Shown here in pieces: positions 21,561 to 32,995 of a stretch of 64,000 nt of DNA. The notes under the pieces were generated by a model. It did not search any database. It was not told where the DNA came from and saw nothing but the letters and a program-made list of their open reading frames with translations. Location: contig OX459108.1 in assembly GCA_949775045.1 (NCBI GenBank), forward strand, positions 15,467,763 to 15,531,762, read 5' to 3'. Within the stretch, counting starts at the first letter, position 1; each line of letters begins with the position of its first letter. Origin of the DNA: Metridium senile. Taxonomy: Eukaryota; Cnidaria; Anthozoa; Actiniaria; Metridiidae. The translations under genes were made by a program, and so were the position numbers.

Positions 21561-22633
21561 TTTGAAGTTTTAAAGTTGTGTTTTTATTCCGCTTTTTCTT
21601 TCAAAAGTAATTCAAAATGGCGCGAGTAGAGTTTGGCAGATTGTATCTATGACTACAAGATGTAGGATTTTTGATTGGATGAAAAGAGTGCTTTTGATAA
21701 TGCAATGCGCTTCGTTGTATTTCCTTTTGAGAAGTGTTGATAGAAACAAATAAAATGCCAATCCTCGCGTTAGTCGTTATTCAAAATACACTCTCAAAAT
21801 TATTCCAAGTAATTCAAAGAGAAGGAAGAAAGCAAATAATTAAATAAAACGAAAAGAAAAAATCGACTTGCGGTATTCCTGTGGTGAAAAAGATAGATGA
21901 ATCTGAATCTGGTCAGCGGTATATCGAAAAGGGTGGTATATAGTAGTATTCATTTTCATCAAAATGTGGAAAATTTTAAATCCGAATGATCGTGTCAAGA
22001 ACCTGCCAGGACAGGATGGATCAATGCAAACAAACAAACCAAAAGTTTCTTTGTCAACCAGTGCATCACACCACACACTGAAAACATCAAAGGACCGGAA
22101 AACATCAGCGAAAAAGACAGGAAGGAAGGAGGAAAGAAAGAAGAAAGGAAAAAGAAAAGCTGTTTGTTATATTTGTTCGGCCTCCAAACAATTAAATTTA
22201 AACATGTTATTATTGCTGTTAAAGGTGCCTTAATCCAACCAACAACATAAATGACCACATTAAATATTCATCGATTTTTGCCGGGATTTCTTCTTTTCGC
22301 TTGTTTTCTGAGAACGCAAATTAACACGTTTATACAGTGAAATATTTACTGCGAAAAACCGTCGTTAAGTTGTGACAAATCACCATAAAACTATCGGAAT
22401 ATTTCATTAAGGCGGAAACGGTTGTTATAGTAACAGTGTTTTAATACGTCTATTTTGCTGATAATATTCCTGATTGAATTATAACTGTGTTTGTGACGAA
22501 ACTTAAATCTTCGTTGCATCTACCTACGAAAGCTGGCCTTAAACAACAATAGATAGCTATACTTCAGTAAGTAACCACTTAAGTTTCACAACAGAAGTTT
22601 CGCTGCTTCCTGCTCGTCTTGCAATTGTTCAGA
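21561..22633. promoter_or_regulatory. Shared divergent promoter region, CFAP298 / MOZART-like gene
   Basis: The two start codons point away from each other and are 1,073 bp apart. No repeat dominates the interval. CGCGAG and ATGGCGCG lie near the CFAP298 start. An X-box-like site lies at 22421. The 78- to 89-codon overlapping frames at 21840-22258 have no recognisable domain. Bidirectional use is inferred from layout. Confidence 0.5.
22421..22434. promoter_or_regulatory. RFX X-box-like site
   Basis: GTTGTTATAGTAAC fits the X-box pattern GTTGYYATRGTAAC, a near-palindrome bound by RFX factors that drive ciliary genes. It is about 860 bp from the CFAP298 start and 200 bp from the MOZART-like start. 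Confidence 0.5.
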
Positions 22634-22996
22634 ATGGAAAAGGAACAGAAGAAGAAAGGGACAATAACAGTTGAACAAGAAGAAGGACAACCAGGAAAAG
22701 ATCGCTTACAATCGCCACGAGTACGCAAACTTAAAACACTTAAAGCAGACGCTGAGAGTTTGAAACAATCTCTAACAGCATACAAGAAAGAAGCTGCTAA
22801 AACCGACCCTAAAGACTTGCAGAATCAAGCAAGTATCAACCAACTTGTGTCAGCTAGCGGGTCAAGGATAGATCCAGAGGTCTTGGAGCATATAGTTGAG
22901 CTATTGAAGCTAAACGTTGATCCTGATAAACTGTTTCATATGTTTCAAGTATTAACAAGAATGGAAAACGAAACTGAAATGGTTTCTATTATATGA
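22634..22996 (+). CDS. MOZART2-like small protein
   Basis: Single-exon frame of 120 codons starting at ATG 22634. The N-terminal third is basic and charged (MEKEQKKKGT), followed by a coiled-coil-like stretch with LKADAESLKQSL. The C-terminal part, SASGSRIDPEVLEHIVELLK then LNVDPDKLFHMFQ, resembles the helical core of MZT2 (MOZART2), which binds gamma-tubulin complexes at centrosomes. In human MZT2 the matching region reads roughly G.IDPDVFKILVDLLKLNVAP..VFQML. MZT1 is a weaker alternative. The N-terminus is longer than and unlike human MZT2. It lies divergent from CFAP298. I leave the symbol blank because the similarity covers only about 35 residues. Confidence 0.6.
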   Translation: MEKEQKKKGTITVEQEEGQPGKDRLQSPRVRKLKTLKADAESLKQSLTAYKKEAAKTDPKDLQNQASINQLVSASGSRIDPEVLEHIVELLKLNVDPDKLFHMFQVLTRMENETEMVSII

Positions 22997-23282
22997 CATT
23001 TGGATTCTTTAGAAACTCTTTTCTTGCTTACTTATGAAGTGTTTCGTTAGTCTTTTTAAAAGACATAGAAATATTTTGATTTAGTGCAATAAGTTTGCAA
23101 TACAGTTTATGAATTGATAATATAAAGAAAGAAGAAGTGAAATTGTAATGGAAAAAAAATATTTCAATTACAAATATAAATCCGCAAAAAGATGTGAAAA
23201 AACATGAAATTTAATCAAGTTCGTTCAGTAAAGATTTGAATAATCTTGATTCCATTATCATAGTTAATTTATTTTACTCCGA

Positions 23283-23415
23283 CGAAGGGCTAAAGCTCGA
23301 AACGTAAGTAAAGTTAAGTCAACATTTTTTACGGTGTTACAAATTTCATTCTATTACCTATCAAAAAAAACTTCGACGCAGCCTATACTAGTTTACTCGC
23401 TAGTTTCCATTTTTA
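23283..23415. repeat. Satellite head plus one 95-bp unit
   Basis: Starts with CGAAGGGCTAAAGCTCGAAA, continues AAAGTTAAGTCAACATTTTT, then one unit GGTGTTACAAATTTCATTCT to ACTCGCTAGTTTCC. The head is the element's fixed end and the unit is its repeatable core. The unit here is missing a few bases relative to others (TATCAAAAAAAACTTCGACG). Confidence 0.85.
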
Positions 23416-23463
23416 ATTTCCATAATCATTATTTTTTGCTATCTATGGTTGCGCACCTTTATC

Positions 23464-23478
23464 GTTACCAATAGTAAC
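23464..23478. promoter_or_regulatory. Second X-box-like sequence
   Basis: GTTACCAATAGTAAC fits the looser X-box pattern with a 3-bp spacer. It is downstream of the MOZART-like gene, so any link to ciliary expression is weak. Confidence 0.25.
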
Positions 23479-23607
23479 ATAAAAACCGTAGAAATATGGA
23501 ATATCAGACAGAGACACAAACAAGAAATCGAATAACCGAGACAAAAACAAGGTTATTATTCACCGATATTCATCAGACCTGAGGAGAATAACTGTTTTAG
23601 CATAAAT

Positions 23608-23820
23608 ACAATAGTAAAGTTAAGTCAACATTTTTTACGGTGTTACAAATTTCATTCTATTACCTATCGTTTATATGAAACACCGAAGCAGCCTATACTA
23701 GTTTACCCGCTAGTTTCTATTTCTATTTTTTACGGTGTTACAAATTAATTTCATTCTATTACCTATCGTTTATATCAAACACCGACGCAGCCTATACTAG
23801 TTTACTCGCTAGTTTCTACG
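23608..23820. repeat. 95-bp satellite, two copies with partial head
   Basis: AAAGTTAAGTCAACATTTTT followed by two tandem units. The second has a short insertion in AAATTAATTTCATTC. 23821-24680 is AT-rich and holds no gene I can support. Confidence 0.85.
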
Positions 23821-24682
23821 TATAAATACAAAGGCGATTGTTTCAAACAATAAAAATAAGTGGTCTTAATTTTTTGAAGAAAAAAAACCTGTCTGCCTCT
23901 TATATTTAAAGGCGCGCGAAACGGTATCAGCGATTTCTGAAAATAAATCTACCCAGACTCTGAAATCTACCGAAGTTATCTATCCAATTAGCACGCGCGA
24001 TTTTCTATGATCCAAGCTAATGGCGGACAGACAGACAGAAAGAAATGTCTACCTATAAAAGATGGCTTATAATCGACCGATTTAACGCTGTTGTTTTTCA
24101 AAGTCAGTCCGTTTGACTGTTTGTCTTGCATAAACAATCCATTAATCCTATCCATCCAGAGTCAATATAACAATATACTGCTGTGAAACGTGTAACACCT
24201 GCTTAATAATTAAGAGGTTTTTGTCTAACTAAAAAATATAAATTATTAACACAAGTAATTATTAATGATAAAAATAATGATAACAATAGTAATAACAATA
24301 AAAATGGTTTCAAAGAAATGATAATAAAAAAATAGGAAATACGAAAATCGACTATGATGACGATACAAATAGTTATAACTGAAAATGTTAATAATAATGA
24401 TAATAACGATGACATTGTAAACGATAATGACAATTAATTGCGGTCGTAATAACAATGATAACAACAATAAAATATCATCTAGGGCTCAGTTTCAAATATA
24501 CATAAAACAGCATAAAAATAGAAGCTTTAACTGATATTTCAAATGCATTCATTTTATTTTAACTTTTTTCGTGAAAAAATAATTACACAGAACAGTGTTA
24601 AAAGTTAAAATAAATAATTTAGATGTGATATTGTATTACACTGATATAAATATCATTGCAAATTACAAGGTCTACATATATT

Positions 24683-25460
24683 TAGTTTATCTGTACTTAC
24701 AGTCACGCAACACCCATAGGTAATGCGTTATGCCATCACTTTGTCACGCAATATATATGTTATATATTCGACGCGCAACGGTCATGGATAGTGCATGATA
24801 TTGTCTAGGTTTGTAACGAAATAACCAAATGTAATGCTTTACATTGTATCACAGTCGGTTGCTTAGCAGTCTTGTATGACATATTGAGTTTATCTGTACT
24901 AACAGTCACGCAATACCAATGGGTAATGCGTTACGTTGTTATCACTTTGTCACGCAATATATGTATCATGCATAATGCGTGACATTGTCTAGCTTTGTAA
25001 CGCAACAACCAAAAGGAATGCGTTACATTGTATCACAGTCTGTCGCTCAGCAGTCTTGTATGACATATTTAGTTTATCTGTACTAACAGTCACGCAATAC
25101 CAATGGGTAATGCGTTACGTTGTTATCACTTTGTCACGCAATATATGTATCATGCATAATGCGTGACATTGTCTAGCATTGTAACTCAACAACCAAAGGT
25201 AATGGTTACATTCTATCGCAGTCTGTCGCTCAGCAGTCTTTGTTGATGTATGACACATTTTAAATTTGTAACGCAACAGCCAAAAGTAATGCGTTACATT
25301 GTTTTACAGTCTGTCGCTCAACAATCTTGTGTGACATACTTTTAACTTTGTAACGCAACAGTTATTGGTAATGCGTTACATTGTATCACAGTCTGTCGCT
25401 CAACAATCTTGTGTGACATACTTTTAACTTTGTAACGTAACAGTTATTGGTAATGCGTTA
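24683..25460. repeat. ~185-bp then ~90-bp tandem repeats with TAACGCA/TGCGTTA motifs
   Basis: TTTATCTGTACTAACAGTCACGCAA starts copies near 24689, 24888 and 25073. From about 25260 the unit shrinks to ~90 bp (GTAACGCAACAG...TAATGCGTTACATTG...CAGTCTGTCGCTCA). GTAATGCGTTAC and GTAACGCA recur in both orientations. It begins ~130 bp past the stop codon of the JmjC gene on the minus strand, so it may lie in its 3'UTR. Confidence 0.75.
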
Positions 25461-25589
25461 CCACAATGCTCATAAACAATGTGACTGTAGGTTTACATTA
25501 AATTTAACTATTTTTTAACATTATTGTTTTGATTCTTATTAAGAAAATCGTCTTGTCGTGGCGTTACGTATAGTGAGTGCTACGTTGCG

Positions 25590-28500
25590 TTACAGCTCGT
25601 CACGGTTCTCTTGTTCGTTTTGATCTCTTTTCTTCTTCAAGTTTGGTTCCTGTTGGTCTTCGATCAAGTCTTCGATTTCAGCTGCATAGTTCTCTAGTTG
25701 ATCAGTCAACTGAAATAGACAACAACATATAGACACTGAGAATATAGACTTGGGGTTGGTCAATCTCATAGTACAAGGAAATGAAAAGGAAAGTAATCAT
25801 ACAAATGAACACAGGCATGTACACTTGATAGACACACTGACTGACTGGAAAACAGACACACAGACACTGAATGGCAGGTAGGCAGACAGACAGACAGACA
25901 CACAAGCAAACAGTAAGACAAACAGACAAAGACAGACAGACATACACTGAATGGCAGTTAGACAGACAGACATACAAGCAGACAGACTGGCAGACAGACA
26001 CACATTGTGTGCAGACAGACAGACAGACTGACTAGCAGATAGAAAAATAGACAAACAGACTGGATGGTAAACAGATAGTAAGGCTAACAGGCAGACAGAC
26101 AGAGAGACACTGACTGGCAGACAGACATACACTTGCTTGCAGACATACATACAGACAGACAGACTCACTAGCAGATAGAAAAATAGACAAACAGACTGGA
26201 TGGTAAACAGATAGAAAGGCTAACAGGCAGACAGACACCAACTGGCAGACAGACAGACTTACTAGCAGATAGAAAAATAGACAAACAGACTGGATGGTAA
26301 ACAGATAGAAAGGCTAACAGGCAGACAGACAGAGAGACACCAACTGGCAGACAGACATACACTTGCTTGCAGACAGACAGACAGACAGACTTACTAGCAG
26401 ATAGAAAAATAGACAAACAGACTGGATGGTAAACAGATAGAAAGGCAGACAGAAACTGACTGGCAGAGACATACACTTGTTTGCAGACAGACAGACAAAC
26501 AGTCAATGTAGTTACCTCATTACGCTTAGATTCAAATTGTTTTTCATCTGATTCATCAAAGACTCCATCTTTATTGATATCAACTGCTCCGAACATCTAC
26601 AGAAAGAATTAATGCAAGAATTAGAAGAAGTATCTTGTTAAATGGTGATCCTTTGTATTGCTGCTATACAGAGGAATTGCAGTTGGACAATAAAAATATT
26701 AAATATAATATCATCAAATAGTACTATCTGAAATAAGAATTGTCAACATCGGCCATCATCATCATCATTTGTAAGGGCATCGAGAATTATTGGGATGCAC
26801 TAGAAATAAACTATTATTACTATTATTATCATCATAGTCATCATCAATCAACATTGTCATCATCATCCTCTTCATTATTATATTTGATTTACTCACTCTC
26901 TGTGCAACTTGTGTAAACTGGTCATTCCACTCATACCTGCCGTCGCCGGTCAGTACTCTATCCTAAAGAACACAACAAACAGGTTCCCATTTAAATCTGT
27001 ACTTTCCCATTTAAATCTGTATTTATGCAAATTGTGTTGATGTGTGCTAAACACACAGATCAACCAATCAGAGTATATTATTTCTTAGGTGAACTTCTCT
27101 GATTGGTTGATCTGTGTGTTTAGCACACATCAATAAAATTTGCATAAGTACATATTTAAATGGGAAAGTACAGATTTAAATGGGAACCTGTACAATAACA
27201 CTATAGTTCAATAACTATATATTTTGGCTCTTGACTAAGTAGTTTTATGATTTTTTTTATATCATAGATAATTTTCTGATGAGGATTGAAATAATTACCT
27301 TTTTCATTAGTTCAATGAATGTCTGCAATACCATGCTTTTATCTTTGGTTAAACTTAGATAAGTTGAAACATATTCTCTGAAGAAGAAGAAGCAGTACAC
27401 AAAATATCACTATTTTTATTGTTATCACAGTTATCATAAAGGATTATTATCACCATGAACACCATCGATAATGACATCATTATTATCACCTTCATTATTA
27501 TCACCATTATTATTATCACCTTCATCATTATCATTATCACAGTTATCATAAAGGATTATTATCACCATGATCACCATCAACATTGATCACAATCATTACT
27601 ATCATCATCATTTTTATTATCATCTTCATCATTATTATCTTCAACATTATCATCATCACCACCATCATCAATGAACTCACCATAACCAACAAAATCATCA
27701 ATACAACCATTACCATGTCACCATCATTATCATCACCACCACCATTATCATCTTCATAATCAACATCACCACTTAATTGTCTTCATTACCATCACCATCA
27801 CCATCATTCTCATCATCATCATTATCACACTCATCATCATCATTATCACACTCATCATCATCATTATCGTCATTATCATTATCATCACAATCATCATTGT
27901 CATTATCATCACAATCATCATCATCATCATCATCATTATCACACTCATCATCATCATTATCACATTCATCATTATCATCACAATCATCATCATCATCATT
28001 CTCATCATTATCACACTCATCATCATCACAATCATCATCATTATCATCACAATCATCATCATCACCATCCTCATTATCACACTCATCAACATCATCACAA
28101 TCATCATCACTCATCATCATCACCTTCATCATTCTCATCATTATCACACTCATCATCATCACAATCATCATCACAATCATCACTGTCATTGTCATCACAA
28201 TTATTGCTATCATAATACATACATAAGGTCAGTAGGTCCTTGTTCACTCTGTTCTTCTTGGTGTTGTCCATTAGCATCAAGAGCAGAGAAGTGGAATTGA
28301 TCAAGTGTTGGAAGATTATCAGTGTTTTCCTGCTCGCACTGACTGGGTATAAAGTTAGATACATGTTTCCACCAGACATTGACGGCAATGTTACGATCAT
28401 AGGATCTCACTTGATGAAACCTATAACACAGAAACATTGTTTGGTTTCACAGACATATGGCTTGCACTCTATATGTGCCTTTATAACACATTTTTTATCA

Positions 28501-30164
28501 TTGAGCATCAGATGACAGACTGCTATTTATAGTGTGAATTGAAAAATTGTGGGCACCGAGAGATACTTAAGTAACCGTTTGTTGTTTGTTGAACAATGTG
28601 AAACAACTCTCTAACTACACAAAGTTTATCTGTCTACAAACCAGTCAAACATCACCATATGGGTCAAGATTCCGTTTTCCGTGTAAGGTTTCTTGTAAGG
28701 CCTTATAGGCTATCTTGCTGCACCAAGCTCTCTATTTAGTTTTCATCTATTATAGTGGCCATATTAGTTCTTTCTTGCATTGCACTTCAGACTTTATTAG
28801 ATCTATTATTTCATCCTATATATTTAAACATTGCAGTTAGAGAGTTGTTTCAGGTTGATGAATGAACGATACACGGTTTCTGAAATATTACCGGATCCTC
28901 ACAGTTTTCTGATTTGCACTGTAATAATTGTTATATTCTCAATGATTCCATGGAAAAGTTGCCGTTGTCTTACCATTTATAAGGAATAAAGAGACAGTCT
29001 CCTGTCTCCATAGTAACATTGTAGTAGGTGACATCATGCAGGCCTGGATACTTGGTAAAGTCGACCCTGAAATATCATTAAATATTGAATACCATTATAT
29101 ATTATACATTTAATATCATGGCATACTATACATTACACACCATGATATATAATATATTATATTCACAAATTAACACAATATGTGTATTTATAATATTTCA
29201 TTTCAAAATAATAATTATAAATGCATAACATACTTGTCAACATCGACACCAGAGTATCCTCCGTTACGGTGATCAATTAATACCTACAAAATAAACGATG
29301 AACAATAACAAACAGAAGGGAAATGAAAGAATAGATAGAGAATCTAACACATCTCAACCGTTTTTTGTCCAAAGCATCTCAAAGTATACTCTGTATGACA
29401 TGTCCATATGATTTATAGAATTACTGCGGTTTTCAACTATCTACAAACTCGGACATTTCAACGGCTTGTTGTGAAATACGTTTTTAGCTGCTGTCAATCA
29501 AAACTAATTAGTCGGTACCTTTTAAATCCTTGATTGACAGCAGCAAAATACGTATTTCACAACTAGCTGTTGGAATGTCTGAATTCACAGAAAGTCGAAA
29601 AATCCACTGTAAAGAATGTCTTTTAGCACAGGGAGCCCACCACACAATGTTAGCATACACCACAGGGAACCCAAACCACTAACCTTTTTGTTATATCTAC
29701 TGTAGTCTATGAATAGCAATTCTTTCCTTCCACTGAATAAACAATTGATATTATCCACATCATCATTATGAAGAACTGACTTGGTACCACCGCTACTAAA
29801 CCACATCACCTGAAATACATCAAATTGAACCAATTGTTAGTCTTAACCTTGGGGTTCCTGTGGTGAAAAGCACAGGAAACCCACTACTTACAGTATCAAC
29901 CAGCATATCTTTTGTAATCTCATCACATACTAGTGAAGGAGGCAGGACAACATCTTTCCTGGATGTACACAAATAACTACAGTTAGAATGGGTTAGCCAC
30001 ATTTATTATTATAATAACCCTTACACTTGTCAGTCCTCGGAGGCACTTACTAACCACACTCATGATTGTAAACTGCAGTCAGATAAGTCCTCCATATACA
30101 TAATAGTAGATTGTAAAGCGCTTAATAAGCTATTTGAGGATTTAGCTATATATAAAATGAGGCT

Positions 30165-30249
<85 letters not shown>

Positions 30250-31630
30250 CATTAATTTGTTAAGTATGTTTCGTCGAGTATTAATCATCCCAAATTTTTC
30301 TGAAGAAAGATTTGGGTCTCACCTGGGTTTGAACCTGTTTAAATATTTACAATTATTATTATTATTTTCCATCCCAAAATAACAGGATAAATCCTATAAT
30401 AAGTTAAACAAGTGCAAGGACAGGCTAAAGAGATGCAATGCAACCCCTCCAAATATACATGTAACAAGTATTGACCTAGTACAATAGGCTGTCAAATATT
30501 GTTGGATAAGTGCCTTTATATTCAGCAGAGCCAATCATACACTTACACAACAGTTAAAAAAACACTGTGAAATGACACCTGATTGACTCCATCAAATTGA
30601 TTTTTAAACTTTGTAGTCATATTTGGTAGAAATGTTTTGATTAAAATGGTGTCAAAAACATGACAAAAAAATGTCAAAAATAAAATAGTGTGGAGAGATA
30701 GCCCCTTATGTATTCAATCTCATGCAGTGGTCTCACAAATGAGACAAGTATGAAACAATAAGTGCATGGTGTTCACACTTGATTGACTCCATCAAATTGA
30801 TTTTCAAAGTTTGCAGTCATATTTGGTATAAATGTTTTGATTAAATTGATGTCAAAAACATGACAAAAATAACTATGGGAGAGACAAGCCCCTTACGTAT
30901 TCGATCGCCAGTGGCTAGCTCACACTTGTTTCGACTTATTCTAGCTTCCTATGCTAGCTGTGTAAAGGAGTATTTTCAAATTATGGAGAAACAGCTTCCT
31001 TTAGTTAAAAGAATTACCGACCCCAAATAAATAGTGCTTTTCCTTTTCCTTATATAACGACATTTGCAAAAAATAAAAGATCTAGCCAAAAACAAAATCA
31101 ATTAATTATTAATTGTTAAATGAACTAAAATGATTTTAAATTAATAAATAAGATTAATAAATAACAAATTGATATTCCATAAAGTTTACTTACTGTAAAA
31201 AAGACAACACGCCGTTGACCATGTAGATATCTTTTTCCTTATACGTCCTTACAAATTCATGAAAACTTATATCATCGCCAGGATTCGTTCGATTCTCTTT
31301 CTTGCCTTTTTCAGCGAAGACGGTGTGTGTTTTCGATTCGGGTATTGACATGAAATACGCATCTGTCCATTTCTCAAAACCCGGGGAAAGCTTGGCTCCT
31401 CCTTTGATAAAAACAGGTTTAATTTGACTAACATATTTGCTGAAGAACTCTTTCGGCGAAGGGAATTTATCGATAGTTTCCAATGAGATTTTAGTTTGTC
31501 TTGAACCAAGCGGTTCTAAATGACCTGGCCATTTTGTTGGGTCTGAGTCGTCCGCAAAAGCTACAGCTATAAACGACTGAAAGACGGAAAAAAGTAGGAC
31601 AACATGGAAAAGAAACCTTGCTCGCTCCAT
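25590..31630 (-). CDS. ER-retained JmjC/cupin oxygenase with EF-hand, complete
   Basis: Ten minus-strand exons: 31630-31194, 29958-29892, 29809-29684, 29283-29234, 29066-28974, 28420-28223, 27377-27299, 26962-26897, 26596-26516 and 25709-25590. They sum to 1,317 bp, or 438 aa, with every phase consistent. Residues 1-26 form a signal peptide (MERARFLFHVVLLFSVFQSF). The cupin/JmjC core has the iron ligands H182-x-D184 in VLHNDDVDN and H260 in IPYKWFHQVRSYDRN, so the 2-His-1-Asp triad of 2-oxoglutarate oxygenases is intact. An EF-hand loop (DINKDGVFDESD, 378-389) follows a degenerate one near 354-366. The protein ends RDEL, a KDEL-type ER-retention signal. Predicted role: iron and 2-oxoglutarate-dependent hydroxylation in the ER lumen, possibly calcium-tuned. 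Substrate unknown. I do not recognise a named vertebrate orthologue with exactly this layout. Confidence 0.93.
25830..26505. repeat. (CAGA)n/GACA microsatellite with ~130-bp higher-order unit
   Basis: CAGACAGA tracts alternate with a longer unit containing AGCAGATAGAAAAATAGACA and ACTGGATGGTAAACAGATAG, repeated about four times from 26030. Minus-strand frames reading VCLSVCLS are artefacts. It fills the intron between the last two JmjC exons. Confidence 0.9.
26770..26840 (+). mobile_element. LINE/SINE 3' tail
   Basis: TGTAAGGGCATCGAGAATTA followed by GGGATGCACTAGAAATAAAC and (TAT)n. The same tail in inverse ends the LINE fragment at 37.90-37.96 kb. Only the 3' end remains. It is followed by a CAT trinucleotide stretch. 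Confidence 0.65.
26978..27190. mobile_element. MITE with CAGGTTCCCATTTAAATCTG arms
   Basis: CAGGTTCCCATTTAAATCTG at 26979 is mirrored by CAGATTTAAATGGGAACCTG ending at about 27190. The inner part GTGTGCTAAACACACAGATC also has an inverse partner. It is a nearly full-length hairpin in a JmjC intron, 18 bp outside exon 8. Confidence 0.85.
27400..28215. repeat. (CAT)n/(ATT)n microsatellite in JmjC intron
   Basis: About 800 bp of imperfect ATC/ATT trinucleotides, with a duplicated ACAGTTATCATAAAGGATTATTATCACCATGA-type segment (27425 and 27541). Long Ser, Asp and Met frames on both strands are not genes. It abuts JmjC exon 6. Confidence 0.95.
29451..29583. mobile_element. MITE with GCTGCTGTCAATCAA arms
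   Basis: GGACATTTCAACGGCTTGTT and AGCTGCTGTCAATCAAAA at the left face TTGATTGACAGCAGC and GCTGTTGGAATGTC at the right. The whole element is a near-palindrome with a ~25-bp centre. It lies between JmjC exons 4 and 3. Confidence 0.8.
30100..30252 (+). mobile_element. Retroelement 3' tail with (TAT)n
   Basis: GTAAAGCGCTTAATAAGCTA then ATATAAAATGAGGCTTAAG and about 80 bp of pure (TTA)n. AAAGCGCTT..ATAAA just before a trinucleotide tail is typical of invertebrate LINE/SINE 3' ends. No coding part remains. Confidence 0.55.
30577..30880. repeat. ~200-bp direct duplication in JmjC intron 1
   Basis: ACTTGATTGACTCCATCAAA and about 90 following bases at 30577-30680 recur at 30777-30870 with small changes, both followed by GGAGAGA.AGCCCCTTA. 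Non-coding. 30881-31190 holds nothing else recognisable. Confidence 0.65.
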
Positions 31631-31639
31631 TTCAGCGCT

Positions 31640-32397
31640 GAAGTGTATTTTTACACGTATTCTTCTGAATTAAAACACGTTCAATTGTTGATGACACTTC
31701 ACTGTCATTTGCATTTCGAAGGAGCGCGCGGTCACTCAGGCAAAATATCTCTTAACCACCCCTCCCCTTCTCTATCAGCAAAAAAACGAACACCCTCTAA
31801 TTTTATATTTAGTATTTATATTGAAATTCATAAAAGGGTGAGTTTACTTGTAATATATCCTGGAAGATATAAGCTACAAACTTGCTACTGTATTAAAAAT
31901 ATAAATCAGAATACCCGGTTGTGAAACTGTTATTTATCTTAATTGGGCTTCCTGTGTTGAATACCCAAGCGGCGAAAGAGATCAAGAGGTTGAAAGAGAT
32001 ATTCAACATATGCGCTCAGATTATATTATTACTAGCTTCCTTCAAGGAAGTTTTCATGGCCGCCACGTTAAGACGTCTGTACAGTAGACTATACTTTCAC
32101 CACGGGATAAGCGTTTTTTGTATCCTGATGTGCAGACTTGATTTTTTTGACTTTTTTTTCAAAATATTGGACAAATGTTTTTTGGGCGAATATTTTGAGG
32201 GCAAAAAATCGAGTATGCACAGCAGGTTACGTTTTTTGCGGCAAACAGATATAGTAACTTTATTCAATATCTCTACATGAAAGTTTTTATTCTTTATTAT
32301 CTAACTACACGTGATATAAATCGTTTGTATATATATTTCTCTATATTTATTTCATTTTTTACATTATATATTTATATGTTCATATATATATATTTGT
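31640..32397. other. Spacer between the JmjC and MMS22L genes
   Basis: This contains the presumed JmjC promoter (minus strand, from 31630 outward). A 119-codon plus frame at 31921-32280 starts with GTG and shows no domain or splice context, so it is not annotated as a gene. The rest is AT-rich. Confidence 0.5.
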
Positions 32398-32710
32398 ATC
32401 AAGAGCCCGCGTTACTTTACCCTGGAAACCAGAGGGATTCTTGATCTAGTATTTGTATTTATCATTTGTACGTCTGTGTTCGTTAGTAGAGATACCCTGC
32501 AAGCCAGAGGGTTTCTTGATCTAGTATTTTTAATTGTATTTATCATCTGTACTTCTCTGTTCGTTAACCTCTCGTTCCTTCACAAAACGTCAGATTTACA
32601 AACGTCACAGCAAGTAGAAAATAACCTCTGGTACCCAGGGGGTAGCTCTACTTTCCTCCTGCGGTATAAAAACCAGGGCAATCGCAGGAACAAAGTAACG
32701 CAGGATCTGG

Positions 32711-32823
32711 AGCTGGTTGTACAAAGCCTGGATAAAGTTATTCACAGAATAAGAGTTATCCAGTGTATAGAATTTGTATAGGTTTTATCCGTTGAATAGC
32801 GCTATTCAGGCTTCGTACAACCA
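32711..32823. mobile_element. Nested MITE, second copy of the GTTGTACAAAGCC family
   Basis: GGTTGTACAAAGCCTGGATA at the left and GGCTTCGTACAACC at the right. The body matches the element at 1818-1916 closely, including GTGTATAGAATTTGTATAGG. Confidence 0.75.
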
Positions 32824-32945
32824 TAGTTAATAGAGGGGACTGGTTATCAAACCCGGCAAACTTCAAAGAACCGGCCTTTTGTTTCGGTTTTGAGGTTGAA
32901 CCGTACCATCACGTGACCTCGAGTTCATATTTAACTATGGTACAA
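32823..32945. mobile_element. Nested MITE with CCATAGTTAA ends
   Basis: CCATAGTTAATAGAGGGGAC at the left and ATTTAACTATGG at the right are inverse ends. The middle contains ACCGGCC and a CACGTGACCTCGAG stretch. It sits between the halves of the flanking ACAACC / ACAACCGGCC sequence. Confidence 0.55.
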
Positions 32946-32995
32946 CCGGCCCCAGGAAACTAGATGATCAGAGTATCGCGGGCTCTTGGCACTGA

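Larger units (their letters stand above)
32398..32990. mobile_element. Composite TIR element ending next to the MMS22L stop
   Basis: Outer ends CAAGAGCCCGCG (32400) and CGCGGGCTCTTG (about 32977-32988) are inverse. Inside are a direct duplication (CCAGAGGGATTCTTGATCTA at 32430 and a close copy at 32507) and two further palindromes (32711-32823 and 32823-32945). It looks like nested insertions. Its right end is ~7 bp from the MMS22L stop codon. Confidence 0.6.

Noticed and set aside
25702..26596. VCLSVCLS-type proteins
   Set aside because: Product of (CAGA)n repeats. Only the 26596-26516 and 25709-25590 parts are real exons, in specific frames.
27766..28226. 146-149 codon Asp- and Ser-rich frames on both strands
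   Set aside because: Same cause: (CAT)n in the JmjC intron. The real coding exon begins at 28223.
30301..30345. tRNA B-box-like GGTTCAAACCC (inverse strand)
   Set aside because: No matching A-box at a suitable distance. The motif alone is too short.
31921..32280. 119-codon plus-strand frame between the JmjC and MMS22L genes
   Set aside because: It begins at GTG, has no family similarity, and is AT-rich with Phe/Leu bias typical of chance frames.
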